Source of the DNA: a virus
IMG/VR virus record: IMGVR_UViG_3300047440_000155
Coordinates: 1-26,901 of that record
DNA: 26,901 bases
Strand: one strand, 5' to 3'
Position 1 is the first letter of the stretch. Each line of letters opens with the position of its first letter. A program made the position numbers and the translations under genes. The notes under the pieces are model-generated. The model had not been told where the DNA came from and did no database searches. It saw only the letters and a program-made list of their open reading frames with translations. Of this stretch, positions 1 through 6,099 are shown piece by piece.

Positions 1-231
1 CGATGCACCGGTTTCACCGCAGATGTGTTCGTGGTTGCCGTGGAAGAGGCGCCAGTTCCCGCCCTTGACCTGACCCCAGCGGAGGTTGCCAAGCCCGCAG
101 GCTCGGCAAACTTTGGCTTTGATAGGTCGAGGGTGGTAACGGTAGGGGCCGGGCTCGTCGCCCGACCCTCCCGTCAGCCAGTCATCGAACTGTGCCCACG
201 CATCTGCTTCGTGGTCGAAGCAGTCAGACAT
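1..231 (-). CDS. Partial phage protein with zinc-ribbon-like Cys/His pattern
   Basis: The reading frame starts with ATG at 231 and stays open for 77 codons to the left edge of the window, so the C-terminus is missing. After an acidic N-terminus (MSDCFDHEADAWAQFDDW) comes a Cys-X2-Cys-Gly pair followed by HGNHEHICGE. That spacing suggests a small metal-binding fold, which is inference. It lies 2 nt downstream of the stop codon of the preceding leftward gene, so it is probably co-transcribed with it. No function can be assigned. The start is supported by tight spacing and an AAAAGG sequence about 14 nt upstream, which is a weak ribosome binding site. Confidence 0.6.
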   Translation of the reverse strand, partial: MSDCFDHEADAWAQFDDWLTGGSGDEPGPYRYHPRPIKAKVCRACGLGNLRWGQVKGGNWRLFHGNHEHICGETGAS

Positions 232-233
232 GA

Positions 234-575
234 TTAGCCAGCGGCCTTTTCGGGCCACTGCTCCTTGTGGTCGGGGCAATCACAGGTTGCCTCCATATCG
301 AACGCGCCGGCCTTCATCGAGAAGATGACGCTGTGGTGCTCGTCCACCACGATGGTGTATTCGGCGTCCTGCGTGCCCTTCTCGAACACGATGTCCTTGA
401 GGGTGTCCACAAGGCACTCGCGAACCAGCAGCAGCGGTTCGATCTTCTTTTCCATCTGACGCAGCAGCTCGACTGCCTTCATGATGGTAAAGTCCTTCGG
501 CGTGACTTCAACCAGCTTGACTTCACCGCGGCCCATGCTGATGCCAATTTCACGGACGATATCTTCGATGTTCAT
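234..575 (-). CDS. Hypothetical phage protein (113 aa) with C-terminal CDCPDH motif
   Basis: A 113-residue leftward gene with a strong ribosome binding site (AAAGGA, about 8 nt before ATG). The N-terminal two thirds look helical and charged (IVREIGISMGRGEVKLVEV, LLRQMEKKIEPLLLVRE). The middle looks like beta strands (AEYTIVVDEHHSVIFSM). Near the C-terminus is a short CDCPDHKEQW motif that could bind a metal. It sits 16 nt after the upstream gene and 2 nt before the next one, in the operon driven by the promoter near 1103. I do not recognise the family. Confidence 0.7.
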   Translation of the reverse strand: MNIEDIVREIGISMGRGEVKLVEVTPKDFTIMKAVELLRQMEKKIEPLLLVRECLVDTLKDIVFEKGTQDAEYTIVVDEHHSVIFSMKAGAFDMEATCDCPDHKEQWPEKAAG

Positions 576-591
576 GATTTTCCTTTGGTGT

Positions 592-1062
592 TTACTTGAC
601 CCTGCGTGGCTTCACAATTTCCAGCGTCGGCGCCCCGTCGCTGGACGTAATCATTTGACGCAGCACCGTGCCAACCGTCTGGTTGAGTTGCTCGTCCTTC
701 ACGATCTCGTTGTACTTGCCTTCGGCGAGGCTGTAGGACACGCGCAGGAAGTCGTCGAGGGCCACGTTCATGGAGGCCAGCCCTTCGCGCACCTGTGGGA
801 ACAGCTCTTTGTCAACCGTGTAGTTGATCTTGCCCGTGCCTTTCAGCAACCAGCCGTTCATGAGCGGGTAGTTGTTCACCCCGATCTTGTAGCTGGGCCA
901 GGCTTTCTTGAAGACGGCTTTGCGTGCCATCATTTCAAGGGACTTGAGCTTACCGAGTTCGACTTCCAGCTGCGACCACAACAGTAGGCCGGCGGTCATA
1001 TCGAATTCGGGGTCTTGGAAGAAAGCTTCCGTTGCTTCAACGTCAAACTGAGACTGATTCAT
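592..1062 (-). CDS. Hypothetical phage protein (156 aa), DUF7173-like
   Basis: First gene of the leftmost leftward unit. A candidate promoter lies at 1103-1145 and an AGGTGA sequence precedes the ATG. The central part (LEVELGKLKSLEMMARKAVFKKAW followed by GVNNYPLMNGWLLKGTGKINYTVD) resembles a widespread family of phage early proteins. That family has a helical hairpin followed by a small beta sheet around a G-W-x-L-K-G motif. I recall it as DUF7173-like, but this is from memory and unverified. The C-terminus is basic (KPRRVK). No enzymatic residues are evident; a role in early takeover or in replication accessory functions is only suggested by position. Confidence 0.75.
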   Translation of the reverse strand: MNQSQFDVEATEAFFQDPEFDMTAGLLLWSQLEVELGKLKSLEMMARKAVFKKAWPSYKIGVNNYPLMNGWLLKGTGKINYTVDKELFPQVREGLASMNVALDDFLRVSYSLAEGKYNEIVKDEQLNQTVGTVLRQMITSSDGAPTLEIVKPRRVK

Positions 1063-1102
1063 TGCTGTTCACCTATTCAAACGTTCACGGGTTGGAAGCC
1101 CT

Positions 1103-1145
1103 ATAGTACCATACTAAGGGCCACCGCCAAATGATTTATTGTAAC
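1103..1145 (-). promoter_or_regulatory. Leftward promoter region with element shared with 7311-7355
   Basis: On the minus strand a -10-like TACTAT (1108-1103), inside GGTACTATAG, lies about 35 nt upstream of the ATG of the 156-aa gene. Upstream is GTTACAATAAATCATT (1145-1130). That element recurs with one mismatch (GTTACAATAAAGCATT, 7355-7340) upstream of the orphan leftward gene at 7010-7297, again 21-23 nt before a GGTACAATAG box. Sequence conservation between two otherwise unrelated gaps supports a regulatory role. The -35 match is poor, so an activator site or a phage-specific promoter is possible. Confidence 0.55.
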
Positions 1146-1151
1146 TTTTAG

Positions 1152-1406
1152 CTATGGGCACTCTGTATGGATGTGTCGGATGAACGACATGCCACAGAGC
1201 TTACAGTTAGTAGGCTCACCGCATTCACCATCGTAAGCCCATTCGTGCTTGCAAGCACCAGCAGGATAGTGAGGCGCAACGTGGATAGTCACATCTTCAC
1301 CACCTAGTAGATCGAAAGCCCACTTTGCTCCATCCACAAAGACTTCGGGATCTCGATTACTGCGGGCACGTTGCCGTGCCAGCTTCTCAAAATCTGCGTC
1401 GGTCAC
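1152..1406 (-). CDS. Small zinc-ribbon-like phage protein (84 aa)
   Basis: Starts with GTG at 1406. The start overlaps the TGA of the upstream membrane-protein gene in a GTGA arrangement, which is typical of translational coupling and decides the start. The N-terminus is helical and basic (FEKLARQRARSNRDPEVFVDGAKWAFDLL). The C-terminal third has ACKHEW, GECGEPTNCKLCG and HIHTEC, that is Cys-X-His, Cys, Cys-X2-Cys and His/Cys groups that probably form a zinc site. Many phages encode such short zinc proteins; function is unknown. It is the last gene of the long leftward operon before a new promoter region. Confidence 0.65.
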   Translation of the reverse strand: MTDADFEKLARQRARSNRDPEVFVDGAKWAFDLLGGEDVTIHVAPHYPAGACKHEWAYDGECGEPTNCKLCGMSFIRHIHTECP

Positions 1407-1549
1407 TTCGGCTTGGCGTCCTTCAACGCCGCCTCGAGTTTGTCAGCGATCCAACGGATCCATTGGGGGATGCCACCGAACCACGCGCCCACTTGAACGC
1501 CACTCAGGAAGACGACGCAGAAGAGGATGAAGAGGAGGAAGTCGAGCAT
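1403..1549 (-). CDS. Small single-pass membrane protein (48 aa)
   Basis: A short frame starting at ATG 1549 with GGAG about 6 nt before it. It encodes a hydrophobic stretch right at the N-terminus (MLDFLLFILFCVVFLSGVQV) followed by a short amphipathic, basic tail ending KDAKPK. It overlaps the downstream gene by GTGA and lies over the Ser-rich 3' end of the upstream gene in another frame. The membrane segment, ribosome binding site and stop/start overlap support a real gene. Possible roles include membrane-targeted takeover or lysis modulation, but nothing in the sequence decides. Confidence 0.6.
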   Translation of the reverse strand: MLDFLLFILFCVVFLSGVQVGAWFGGIPQWIRWIADKLEAALKDAKPK

Positions 1550-1746
1550 GGGGAGCTCCAAAGTTGAATACGATTGTCGAGGCAGTTACGGTACCACCGC
1601 ATAGCCAGTAGCTGGTCCAGCATTGCAGCTTGTTCCAGATCGGGTAGAGTGAGGAACGTAGATGTCAGCACGAACGACTCGAGCTTCGTGATCTTGTCTT
1701 GAAGATCGCGTCGTTCGTGCGACACACGCTCTTGATAGTTATTCAT
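1504..1746 (-). CDS. Phage protein resembling the crAss001_48-related family
   Basis: Begins MNNYQERVSHERRDLQDKI and continues as a short helical hairpin containing KLESFV, LPDLEQAAMLDQL and MRWYRNCLDNRI. This matches the layout I know for the small crAss001_48-related family found in many phages: basic N-terminal helix, Phe in the turn, acidic E/Q-rich helix and a terminal Tyr-X3-Leu-X2-Arg-Ile. The C-terminal Ser-rich tail arises where the frame overlaps the 48-aa membrane gene. The start overlaps the upstream stop (ATGAATAA). An ATG two codons earlier is an alternative start. Biochemical role unknown. Confidence 0.7.
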   Translation of the reverse strand: MNNYQERVSHERRDLQDKITKLESFVLTSTFLTLPDLEQAAMLDQLLAMRWYRNCLDNRIQLWSSPCSTSSSSSSSASSS

Positions 1747-1858
1747 TTTCATCTGCATCGTCAGGATCTTTCCCGGTGCCCTCACAAGCTGGGCATGGTT
1801 GGGTAGTGTCTTCCGGGTCAACGCCGGAACCATCACAATGCGGGCAATCTGCTTGCAT
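1739..1858 (-). CDS. DnaJ-type zinc-finger micro-protein (39 aa)
   Basis: A 39-residue product with two CxxCxGxG-type repeats, CPHCDGSG and CPACEGTG, the signature of the DnaJ cysteine-rich zinc domain, followed by an acidic tail DPDDADENE. The start at 1858 is fixed by a near-perfect ribosome binding site (AAGGAGA, 7-8 nt upstream). The two CXXC pairs should bind a single zinc ion. It overlaps the next gene by 8 nt. Stand-alone zinc fingers of this kind are common in phages and may act as protein-protein adaptors; specific function is unknown. Confidence 0.75.
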   Translation of the reverse strand: MQADCPHCDGSGVDPEDTTQPCPACEGTGKDPDDADENE

Positions 1859-1903
1859 AAAGATTCTCCTTAGGTCACGTTGCTCCCTACGCACAACTTC
1901 GCA

Positions 1904-1959
1904 CGGGAACGCACAGCAATGCTGTGGCTCCCGGCGTTCTATTCTGCAATGGCAGAATA
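1904..1959. repeat. Two adjacent hairpins between the Acb2-like gene and the zinc-finger gene
   Basis: The first dyad has CACAGCA-A-TGCTGTG (1912-1926) with extra outer pairing CGGGA/TCCCG (1904-1908 and 1929-1933). The second is TATTCTGC-AATG-GCAGAATA (1940-1959). Neither is followed by a T-tract on either strand, so a standard terminator is not evident. They occupy the only gap over 100 bp in this leftward operon, immediately downstream of the sponge gene. They may act as an mRNA processing or stability element, or as a partial terminator. Confidence 0.6.
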
Positions 1960-1966
1960 TCATTGG

Positions 1967-2233
1967 TTAGAAGCTGTCGGGTTTCGCGATGCCGCGATTG
2001 ATTGCCATGAACCCTTGCTGGAGCTGGGTCTTGCCGATGGCAATCCACCGGGTATCCACAGTGCCGTCCAACATCAGGGCATCGACGGCAGCACCGACAT
2101 CGTTCGCCATCTTCTTGACGAGGTTCATCTTCTCGATTTCCACCTCGGTCAGCTTATGATAGCCAATGACCTCTGTGCCTTGTGAGACGCTCGGCGGGTG
2201 GCCGGTCATCTTGGCTTCGCCAGGTAAGCTCAT
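1967..2233 (-). CDS. acb2: Acb2/Tad1-like cyclic-nucleotide sponge (anti-CBASS/anti-Thoeris)
   Basis: This 88-residue protein ends with a block that closely fits the Acb2/Tad1 hairpin family: Ile-Gly-Tyr near residue 24, a Leu-Thr-x2-Glu-Ile-Glu-x-Met-Asn helix (28-37), and RWIAIGKTQLQQGFMAI (62-78), then RGIAKPDSF at the C-terminus. In the known family, Acb2 is a small hexameric protein that sequesters cyclic di- and trinucleotides made by CBASS cyclases. The related Tad1 sponges also bind Thoeris signals. The first roughly 20 residues are an unconserved tail. The start overlaps the upstream stop (ATGA). The family call rests on motif recognition; ligand specificity cannot be read from sequence. 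It sits in an early leftward operon, as expected for counter-defence. Confidence 0.8.
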   Translation of the reverse strand: MSLPGEAKMTGHPPSVSQGTEVIGYHKLTEVEIEKMNLVKKMANDVGAAVDALMLDGTVDTRWIAIGKTQLQQGFMAINRGIAKPDSF

Positions 2234-2439
2234 AGTCCCTCCGGAAGTCTGATGGTGGCGTAATACTTGATGTCGATTTCGTCCTCCTCGAAGTCTTCCG
2301 GCACATCGACCAACAGGTCATCACCGTCATAGACCGCGAAGAAGAGCGTGGCGTTCTTGTCGATGACAAGGAACTGCTCGTCAATGGGCAGGATGTCGAG
2401 GTCAGCGGGAATGGGAAGCCAGTGGAGTTTGGTTTTCAT
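2230..2439 (-). CDS. Small acidic phage protein (69 aa), DUF551-like layout
   Basis: A 69-residue acidic protein with N-terminal LHWLPIPADLDILPIDEQFLVID, a strand FFAVYDGDDLLVDVP and a C-terminal YYATIRLPEGL. The arrangement (Trp-x-Pro near the start, a Phe/Val-Leu-Val strand, then a closing L-P) resembles the small DUF551-type phage proteins. Similarity is weak and from memory. The start codon overlaps the 24-aa peptide stop (ATGA) and its own stop overlaps the next start, so it is tightly coupled on both sides. Function unknown. Confidence 0.7.
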   Translation of the reverse strand: MKTKLHWLPIPADLDILPIDEQFLVIDKNATLFFAVYDGDDLLVDVPEDFEEDEIDIKYYATIRLPEGL

Positions 2440-2510
2440 GAGTCAGTTTCCGAGAGTGTCCAAAGGAGGATGCCCACGGCAATGCCGATGACAATACCGA
2501 GGGCAATCAT
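2436..2510 (-). CDS. 24-aa transmembrane peptide
   Basis: A very short frame encoding MIALGIVIGIAVGILLW plus the tail TLSETDS, one complete hydrophobic helix with Gly spacing. It begins one base after the stop of the VWA gene (TAA-C-ATG) and its TGA overlaps the ATG of the next gene (ATGA). I see no strong ribosome binding site, so translation would depend on reinitiation. Precise abutment to both neighbours and the clean membrane helix argue for a real micro-gene, but the length makes this tentative. Confidence 0.45.
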   Translation of the reverse strand: MIALGIVIGIAVGILLWTLSETDS

Positions 2511-2511
2511 G

Positions 2512-3120
2512 TTAGCCGGCGATGGCGCCCATGATGAGGTCTTCAACGGTCAAGCCTTCTGCTTCGGCTTGCGTCTTGGCATCCACGATGTCGAACTTGC
2601 AACCCTTGAGGTCGTCGTCCAGCATCGTGAGGTACTTGGTGGCCGAAGGATCGTCGCCGACCTGGATGAACAGGATCGTGCACTCGTCGTCGGCGTTGAG
2701 CTTGTTCGACTTGGCGCGGATGACCGAGGCCACGCCCATCGGGTCGTCGGGGATGCCGTCCGTGAAGACGATGATGAAATCCTTCTTGTTGCTGACCTCG
2801 GACAGCTTGAAGACGGCTTGAAGAGCTTCCATCAACGGGGTCGAACCGCTTGGGCGATTGTCCGCGAACACCGATGCCACCTTGTCGGCGGTGGTGTTCT
2901 CGTAGCTGTTGATGGACGAGCCGCCGAACATGGTCACGGTGATGCCATCGGTGTCGATGGCAGAAACCTCGCGGGCGATCTGCGTGGCCGTTTCTTCCAC
3001 GGCTTGCCAGCGTGTGCGGGCGGAACCGGATTTGACGGGAGAACCCATCGAACCCGACTTGTCGATGACGATGTAGAAATCGTACTCGGTGAGGGCGGCG
3101 CGTTGTGCTTCGAGACTCAT
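2512..3120 (-). CDS. von Willebrand factor A (VWA) domain protein
   Basis: A 202-residue single-domain VWA protein. The metal-ion-dependent adhesion site is intact: DKSGS (Asp20, Ser22, Ser24), Thr94 in SGSTPL, and Asp121 in FTDG after a hydrophobic strand. The rest alternates strands and helices as expected of the Rossmann-like VWA fold and ends with the hydrophobic GAIAG. Start ATG at 3120 has AAGGAA about 7 nt upstream; longer upstream frames overlap the preceding gene. VWA domains mediate Mg-dependent protein binding. Phage versions exist, often of unknown role, and here it lies one gene cluster upstream of the cyclic-nucleotide sponge. No signal peptide, so probably cytoplasmic. Confidence 0.85.
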   Translation of the reverse strand: MSLEAQRAALTEYDFYIVIDKSGSMGSPVKSGSARTRWQAVEETATQIAREVSAIDTDGITVTMFGGSSINSYENTTADKVASVFADNRPSGSTPLMEALQAVFKLSEVSNKKDFIIVFTDGIPDDPMGVASVIRAKSNKLNADDECTILFIQVGDDPSATKYLTMLDDDLKGCKFDIVDAKTQAEAEGLTVEDLIMGAIAG

Positions 3121-3121
3121 T

Positions 3122-3286
3122 TTAGTTTCCTTGGTTGCCAGCATTGAGAGAAGGCTGCTGGGCGATGCCTTTAAGAGTTTCCTTGAGGTGGAGGACAGCA
3201 AGGTCGGCTGTTTCCTTAGCATGTGCGTTCGTGCCGAGGCGAATGGCTACGAGATACACTTGCTGCCAGAAGTCGATGTGAGACAT
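3122..3286 (-). CDS. Small phage protein (54 aa) with DFWQQVY motif
   Basis: From ATG 3286 the frame reads MSHIDFWQQVYLVAIRLG, then a helical segment ETADLAVLHLKETLKGI, and stops one base before the VWA start. The FWQQVY-x2-AI-x-G beginning followed by a helix with Ala-Asp-x-Ala-Val resembles a recurrent family of small phage proteins of unknown role. Its 5' end overlaps the C-terminus of the upstream gene by 40 nt. The ribosome binding site is weak. Confidence 0.6.
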   Translation of the reverse strand: MSHIDFWQQVYLVAIRLGTNAHAKETADLAVLHLKETLKGIAQQPSLNAGNQGN

Positions 3287-3456
3287 GATTGGTCTAGTGG
3301 TGGTTGAAGTTTGTCGTGAACACAACGCAACGCATCCATAGCGTTGAGTATCTTGTACATGATGACTACCTGACGTTCCTCGTGTAAGCATAAACGCTCT
3401 GCTTCATCGAGTAAGTCCATAGCCATTCGTAGCTGTTCGAGGGGTGTGGTGGTCAT
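3247..3456 (-). CDS. First gene of leftward operon, unknown helical protein (69 aa)
   Basis: Encodes a mostly helical N-terminal half (PLEQLRMAMDLLDEAERL, VVIMYKILNAMDALRCVHDKL) and a polar tail. A consensus-like promoter (TTGACA-N16-CATAAT) ends 7 nt before the ATG, so the message would be leaderless if this start is right. No Shine-Dalgarno sequence is present. The 40-nt overlap with the next gene suggests either a non-conserved tail or coupled translation. Function unknown. The Met at codon 11 is an alternative start. Confidence 0.55.
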   Translation of the reverse strand: MTTTPLEQLRMAMDLLDEAERLCLHEERQVVIMYKILNAMDALRCVHDKLQPPLDQSCLTSTSGSKCIS

Positions 3457-3462
3457 ACCCTA

Positions 3463-3490
3463 ATTATGCCTGTACCTTTCGGCCTGTCAA
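3463..3490 (-). promoter_or_regulatory. Leftward sigma70-like promoter (PL-type)
   Basis: On the minus strand TTGACA (3490-3485) is followed after 16 bp by CATAAT (3468-3463). This is a strong sigma70-type match in the divergent gap. The predicted transcription start falls on or next to the ATG at 3456. It would drive the accessory operon that includes the VWA and Acb2-like genes. Confidence 0.7.
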
Positions 3491-3506
3491 TTGATCCTTT
3501 ACTTTA

Positions 3507-3541
3507 GTATTGTACCTCTTAACCGAATGGTGGTATAGTAC
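3507..3541 (+). promoter_or_regulatory. Rightward promoter with two GTATWGTAC repeats
   Basis: On the plus strand TTGTAC (3510-3515), an 18-bp spacer and TATAGT (3534-3539) form a candidate promoter for the replication block. The leader contains AGAGAG before ATG 3572. The -35 and -10 boxes lie within near-identical nonamers GTATTGTAC (3507-3515) and GTATAGTAC (3533-3541), spaced 26 bp, which could also be operator half-sites. The leftward promoter lies 17 bp away in the same 115-bp gap. Confidence 0.55.
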
Positions 3542-3571
3542 AGTTTTTCACACACCCAAAGAGAGATCAAA

Positions 3572-3814
3572 ATGACGGAAGAGCTGTTCGACCAACCAAG
3601 CGAGCTGATGCTGGCCGTGGTCAATCACCTGAAAACGAAACGAGATAAGGATCTGCTAGAAGTCTGGAAAGAGACTGGCGTTCCGTATTTCTGGTTGCGC
3701 AAACTGGCAGCTGGTCGTATCCAGAACCCCGGTGTGAACCGGACCCAGTTTCTGTATGAGTATTTCACGGGCCGCAAGCTCGAGCTTCCAGGATTGCAGC
3801 TGGAACTGAAGTGA
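3572..3814 (+). CDS. Small HTH-like regulator (80 aa)
   Basis: First gene of the rightward replication block. The core LLEVWKETGVPYFWLRKLAAGRIQNPGVNRTQFLYEYFTG matches the short phage regulator type: helix, the turn TGVPYFWL as recognition region, the conserved K-L-A-x-G, then N-P-x-V-N and L-Y-E-Y-x-T-G. Such proteins resemble a minimal Cro/XRE DNA-binding domain. It may therefore bind the GTATWGTAC sites in the divergent gap, which is inference. Its TGA overlaps the GTG start of the primase gene (GTGA). Confidence 0.75.
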   Translation: MTEELFDQPSELMLAVVNHLKTKRDKDLLEVWKETGVPYFWLRKLAAGRIQNPGVNRTQFLYEYFTGRKLELPGLQLELK

Positions 3815-6099
3815 CATATAGCAACATCCCTGAAGAGCTCACGCAACTTAATCAGTGGATGGTGACTACAGAAGGCTCAAAGAAGCCACTTAGTCCTAAT
3901 GATTTAAGAGGAACTGAATGGGGAGATCCGTCATGCTGGGGCACGTTCTCAGCTGCGGTCTCCGCTGTTCGTTTCGGTTACGCTGAGCATATTGGTCTGG
4001 TTCTCCGAAAAGAGAACGGCATTGTTGCTATTGATTTGGATAATAAGCCAAGCAATCCGGCAACATCCCAACAGCTAGAGTATCATTCGGACGTTCTGGC
4101 CGGCTTTGGACAGTCGTACACTGAAAGGTCAGTGAGTAACACAGAGGACAATCCCTGCTACCACATCTTTGTACGTGGTACGATTCCTCGCTCTGTTAAT
4201 AAAGAGCATATCGAACTACGATGCGATAACTTCATCGTGGTTACAGGCGATGTAGATGGTGATGACCCAAAGCCTATTCTCAACGGCCATGAGATCACAT
4301 CGAGGTTGGCTGGACTAGCGCGGTTCCTTGGAGCTGAAGATACAGCCCTTGCCATAGTAGACGATTCACCACGACGATTCAGCACGGACCACATCGTAGA
4401 GAAGATGTTAGAGTCCAAGGGTGCCGATTACTTGAAGGCACCGATTGGCAAGTCAGAGACCGATTACACCATATTTGCGTGGATATGGGAATCGTGGACT
4501 CAGAATCGTGTGCAGGCCCTCGAGGTGTTCGACTCGTTTCCGTACAGCCAGCGCAAGAAGTCAGATGGTACGCCGTTGACAGCGTATCACAAGAACCTAG
4601 CTCTGGAGAAGGCGATACAGCTGGTAGAGAGCAAGAAAGTGCCGGTGGATATCGCCATGCTGATGAAGCCCAAGATGCTGTCAGCCCCTGTGGAAACAAA
4701 GAAGAGTAACCCGATGGCGATTGAGAAGATGCCAGATGGGTGGTGCAAAGAGTTTGCTAGGTTCACATTGGCTAATTCCAAATCACCATTGGAAGAAGCA
4801 GCTGTGTTCGCATCGTTCTTGCCAGTGTGCGGCATCGGTGGTAGAGTGTTCAGTGCTTCGGGTACTGGACTTAACCAGATGTTCACGTTGCTAGCGTTGA
4901 CAGGTACGGGCAAGGATGAAGCCGTGAACGCGGCGCAGCGTGTGTTGACCCGTGTGGCTATGGCTGGTGAACTTGGAGCCGGGGTGGCGATACAGGCATT
5001 CGTAGCGGACGACTTTGCGAGTGCACAGGGTATTCATCGGGCGCTAGCGGCTCAGCCAGTTATGTTCGGATACAACAAAGAGTCGGGCATGTGGATGGAG
5101 AGGATGGCAAAGTCCAATCCAGACGAGCACATGTTGATGATTAACAGTGTCATGTTGGATATCTACAATCTGCACGATGCATATCTGAAGGGACGGAAGT
5201 ACGCGAAGAAGGATAACGATTTGGATGCAGTGTATTCACCTACACTATCCACGTTGTCAGTATCCACGCCTCGACAGTTCTACGATTACATGAGTATCAA
5301 GATGCTGGACACAGGTATCACAGGGAGAGAGCTTATCTTCGAGTGTGAAGATACACAAGCCAAGTCGAGGCCATACAGCTATGTGGCACCAGAACCTCCG
5401 TATTACGTGGTGGAGGCAGTTATCAGGTTGGCTGTCGAGGCGAGGAAGAATATAGCGGATGTGCAGTACAGGTCAAAGCCAGTGCTGGCTACATCGGACG
5501 GTGAGACGGCTATGAACTGGTGGGAGATTGAATATCTGCGGTTGCAGAACATGGACAACGGAGATATCCACAGGGCGATATGGAGCCGGGCAAACCTCAA
5601 AATGCGGAAGTTGGCTGCTACGTTGGCTGTGAGTTATGCAATGATGTTCGATGTAGGTGATGGAATGCGGGCACCTATTATTACGCTTGAACATGTGGAT
5701 TATGCGGTCGCGGTAGTTAACTACTGTTCGCAGCAGTTGCAAGATAAGCTGAACAGGCGTGGGATTGGGAATCTGTATATACAGCAAGAGCAGATATTCG
5801 ATGAGGCTGTGGATTGGTATTTCAGTCCAGAGGCGAATCTGTTCACCAATGTGCGGAATCCAGAGATTAGGGCGAAGATGTATAGGGCGAGGGAAGATGG
5901 TGTGATATTCAAGAGTGCCATTATGACACGATGCGCAGGTAATGGGGCATTCAGTGGATATGGGAGGAGTACGGCAAATGAGTTGGAACGCACGTTGAAA
6001 AGTAAACTCGGAAGCGGTCTGTATCAAAGTATCACAACGGACGAGGTTTACAAGAGATACGGAACTCGGGCAGAGGCGTTTGGCAGGGTAGATACATAG
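3811..6099 (+). CDS. PrimPol-type primase fused to DUF3987-like helicase domain
   Basis: A 762-residue protein. The N-terminal domain (about 1-175) looks like an archaeo-eukaryotic primase/PrimPol: KKPLSP, DPSCWGTFSAAV, IGLVL, the metal-binding IVAIDLDN (Asp75, Asp77), CYHIFVRG (His118) and ELRCDNFIVVTGD. A helical linker follows (about 200-275), similar to helix bundles in NrS-1-type primases. The C-terminal part has a P-loop-like LALTGTGKDE (about 361-370), with Asp replacing the usual Ser/Thr after Lys, as I recall for DUF3987-type proteins. The protein probably primes and unwinds phage DNA. GTG start overlaps the previous TGA, which fixes it. A large inverted repeat follows directly. Confidence 0.85.
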   Translation: MTYSNIPEELTQLNQWMVTTEGSKKPLSPNDLRGTEWGDPSCWGTFSAAVSAVRFGYAEHIGLVLRKENGIVAIDLDNKPSNPATSQQLEYHSDVLAGFGQSYTERSVSNTEDNPCYHIFVRGTIPRSVNKEHIELRCDNFIVVTGDVDGDDPKPILNGHEITSRLAGLARFLGAEDTALAIVDDSPRRFSTDHIVEKMLESKGADYLKAPIGKSETDYTIFAWIWESWTQNRVQALEVFDSFPYSQRKKSDGTPLTAYHKNLALEKAIQLVESKKVPVDIAMLMKPKMLSAPVETKKSNPMAIEKMPDGWCKEFARFTLANSKSPLEEAAVFASFLPVCGIGGRVFSASGTGLNQMFTLLALTGTGKDEAVNAAQRVLTRVAMAGELGAGVAIQAFVADDFASAQGIHRALAAQPVMFGYNKESGMWMERMAKSNPDEHMLMINSVMLDIYNLHDAYLKGRKYAKKDNDLDAVYSPTLSTLSVSTPRQFYDYMSIKMLDTGITGRELIFECEDTQAKSRPYSYVAPEPPYYVVEAVIRLAVEARKNIADVQYRSKPVLATSDGETAMNWWEIEYLRLQNMDNGDIHRAIWSRANLKMRKLAATLAVSYAMMFDVGDGMRAPIITLEHVDYAVAVVNYCSQQLQDKLNRRGIGNLYIQQEQIFDEAVDWYFSPEANLFTNVRNPEIRAKMYRAREDGVIFKSAIMTRCAGNGAFSGYGRSTANELERTLKSKLGSGLYQSITTDEVYKRYGTRAEAFGRVDT

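Noticed and set aside
2422-3147. A 241-codon rightward open frame opposite the VWA gene
   Set aside because: It is antisense to a gene with an intact MIDAS motif and operon context, and its product has no recognisable pattern.
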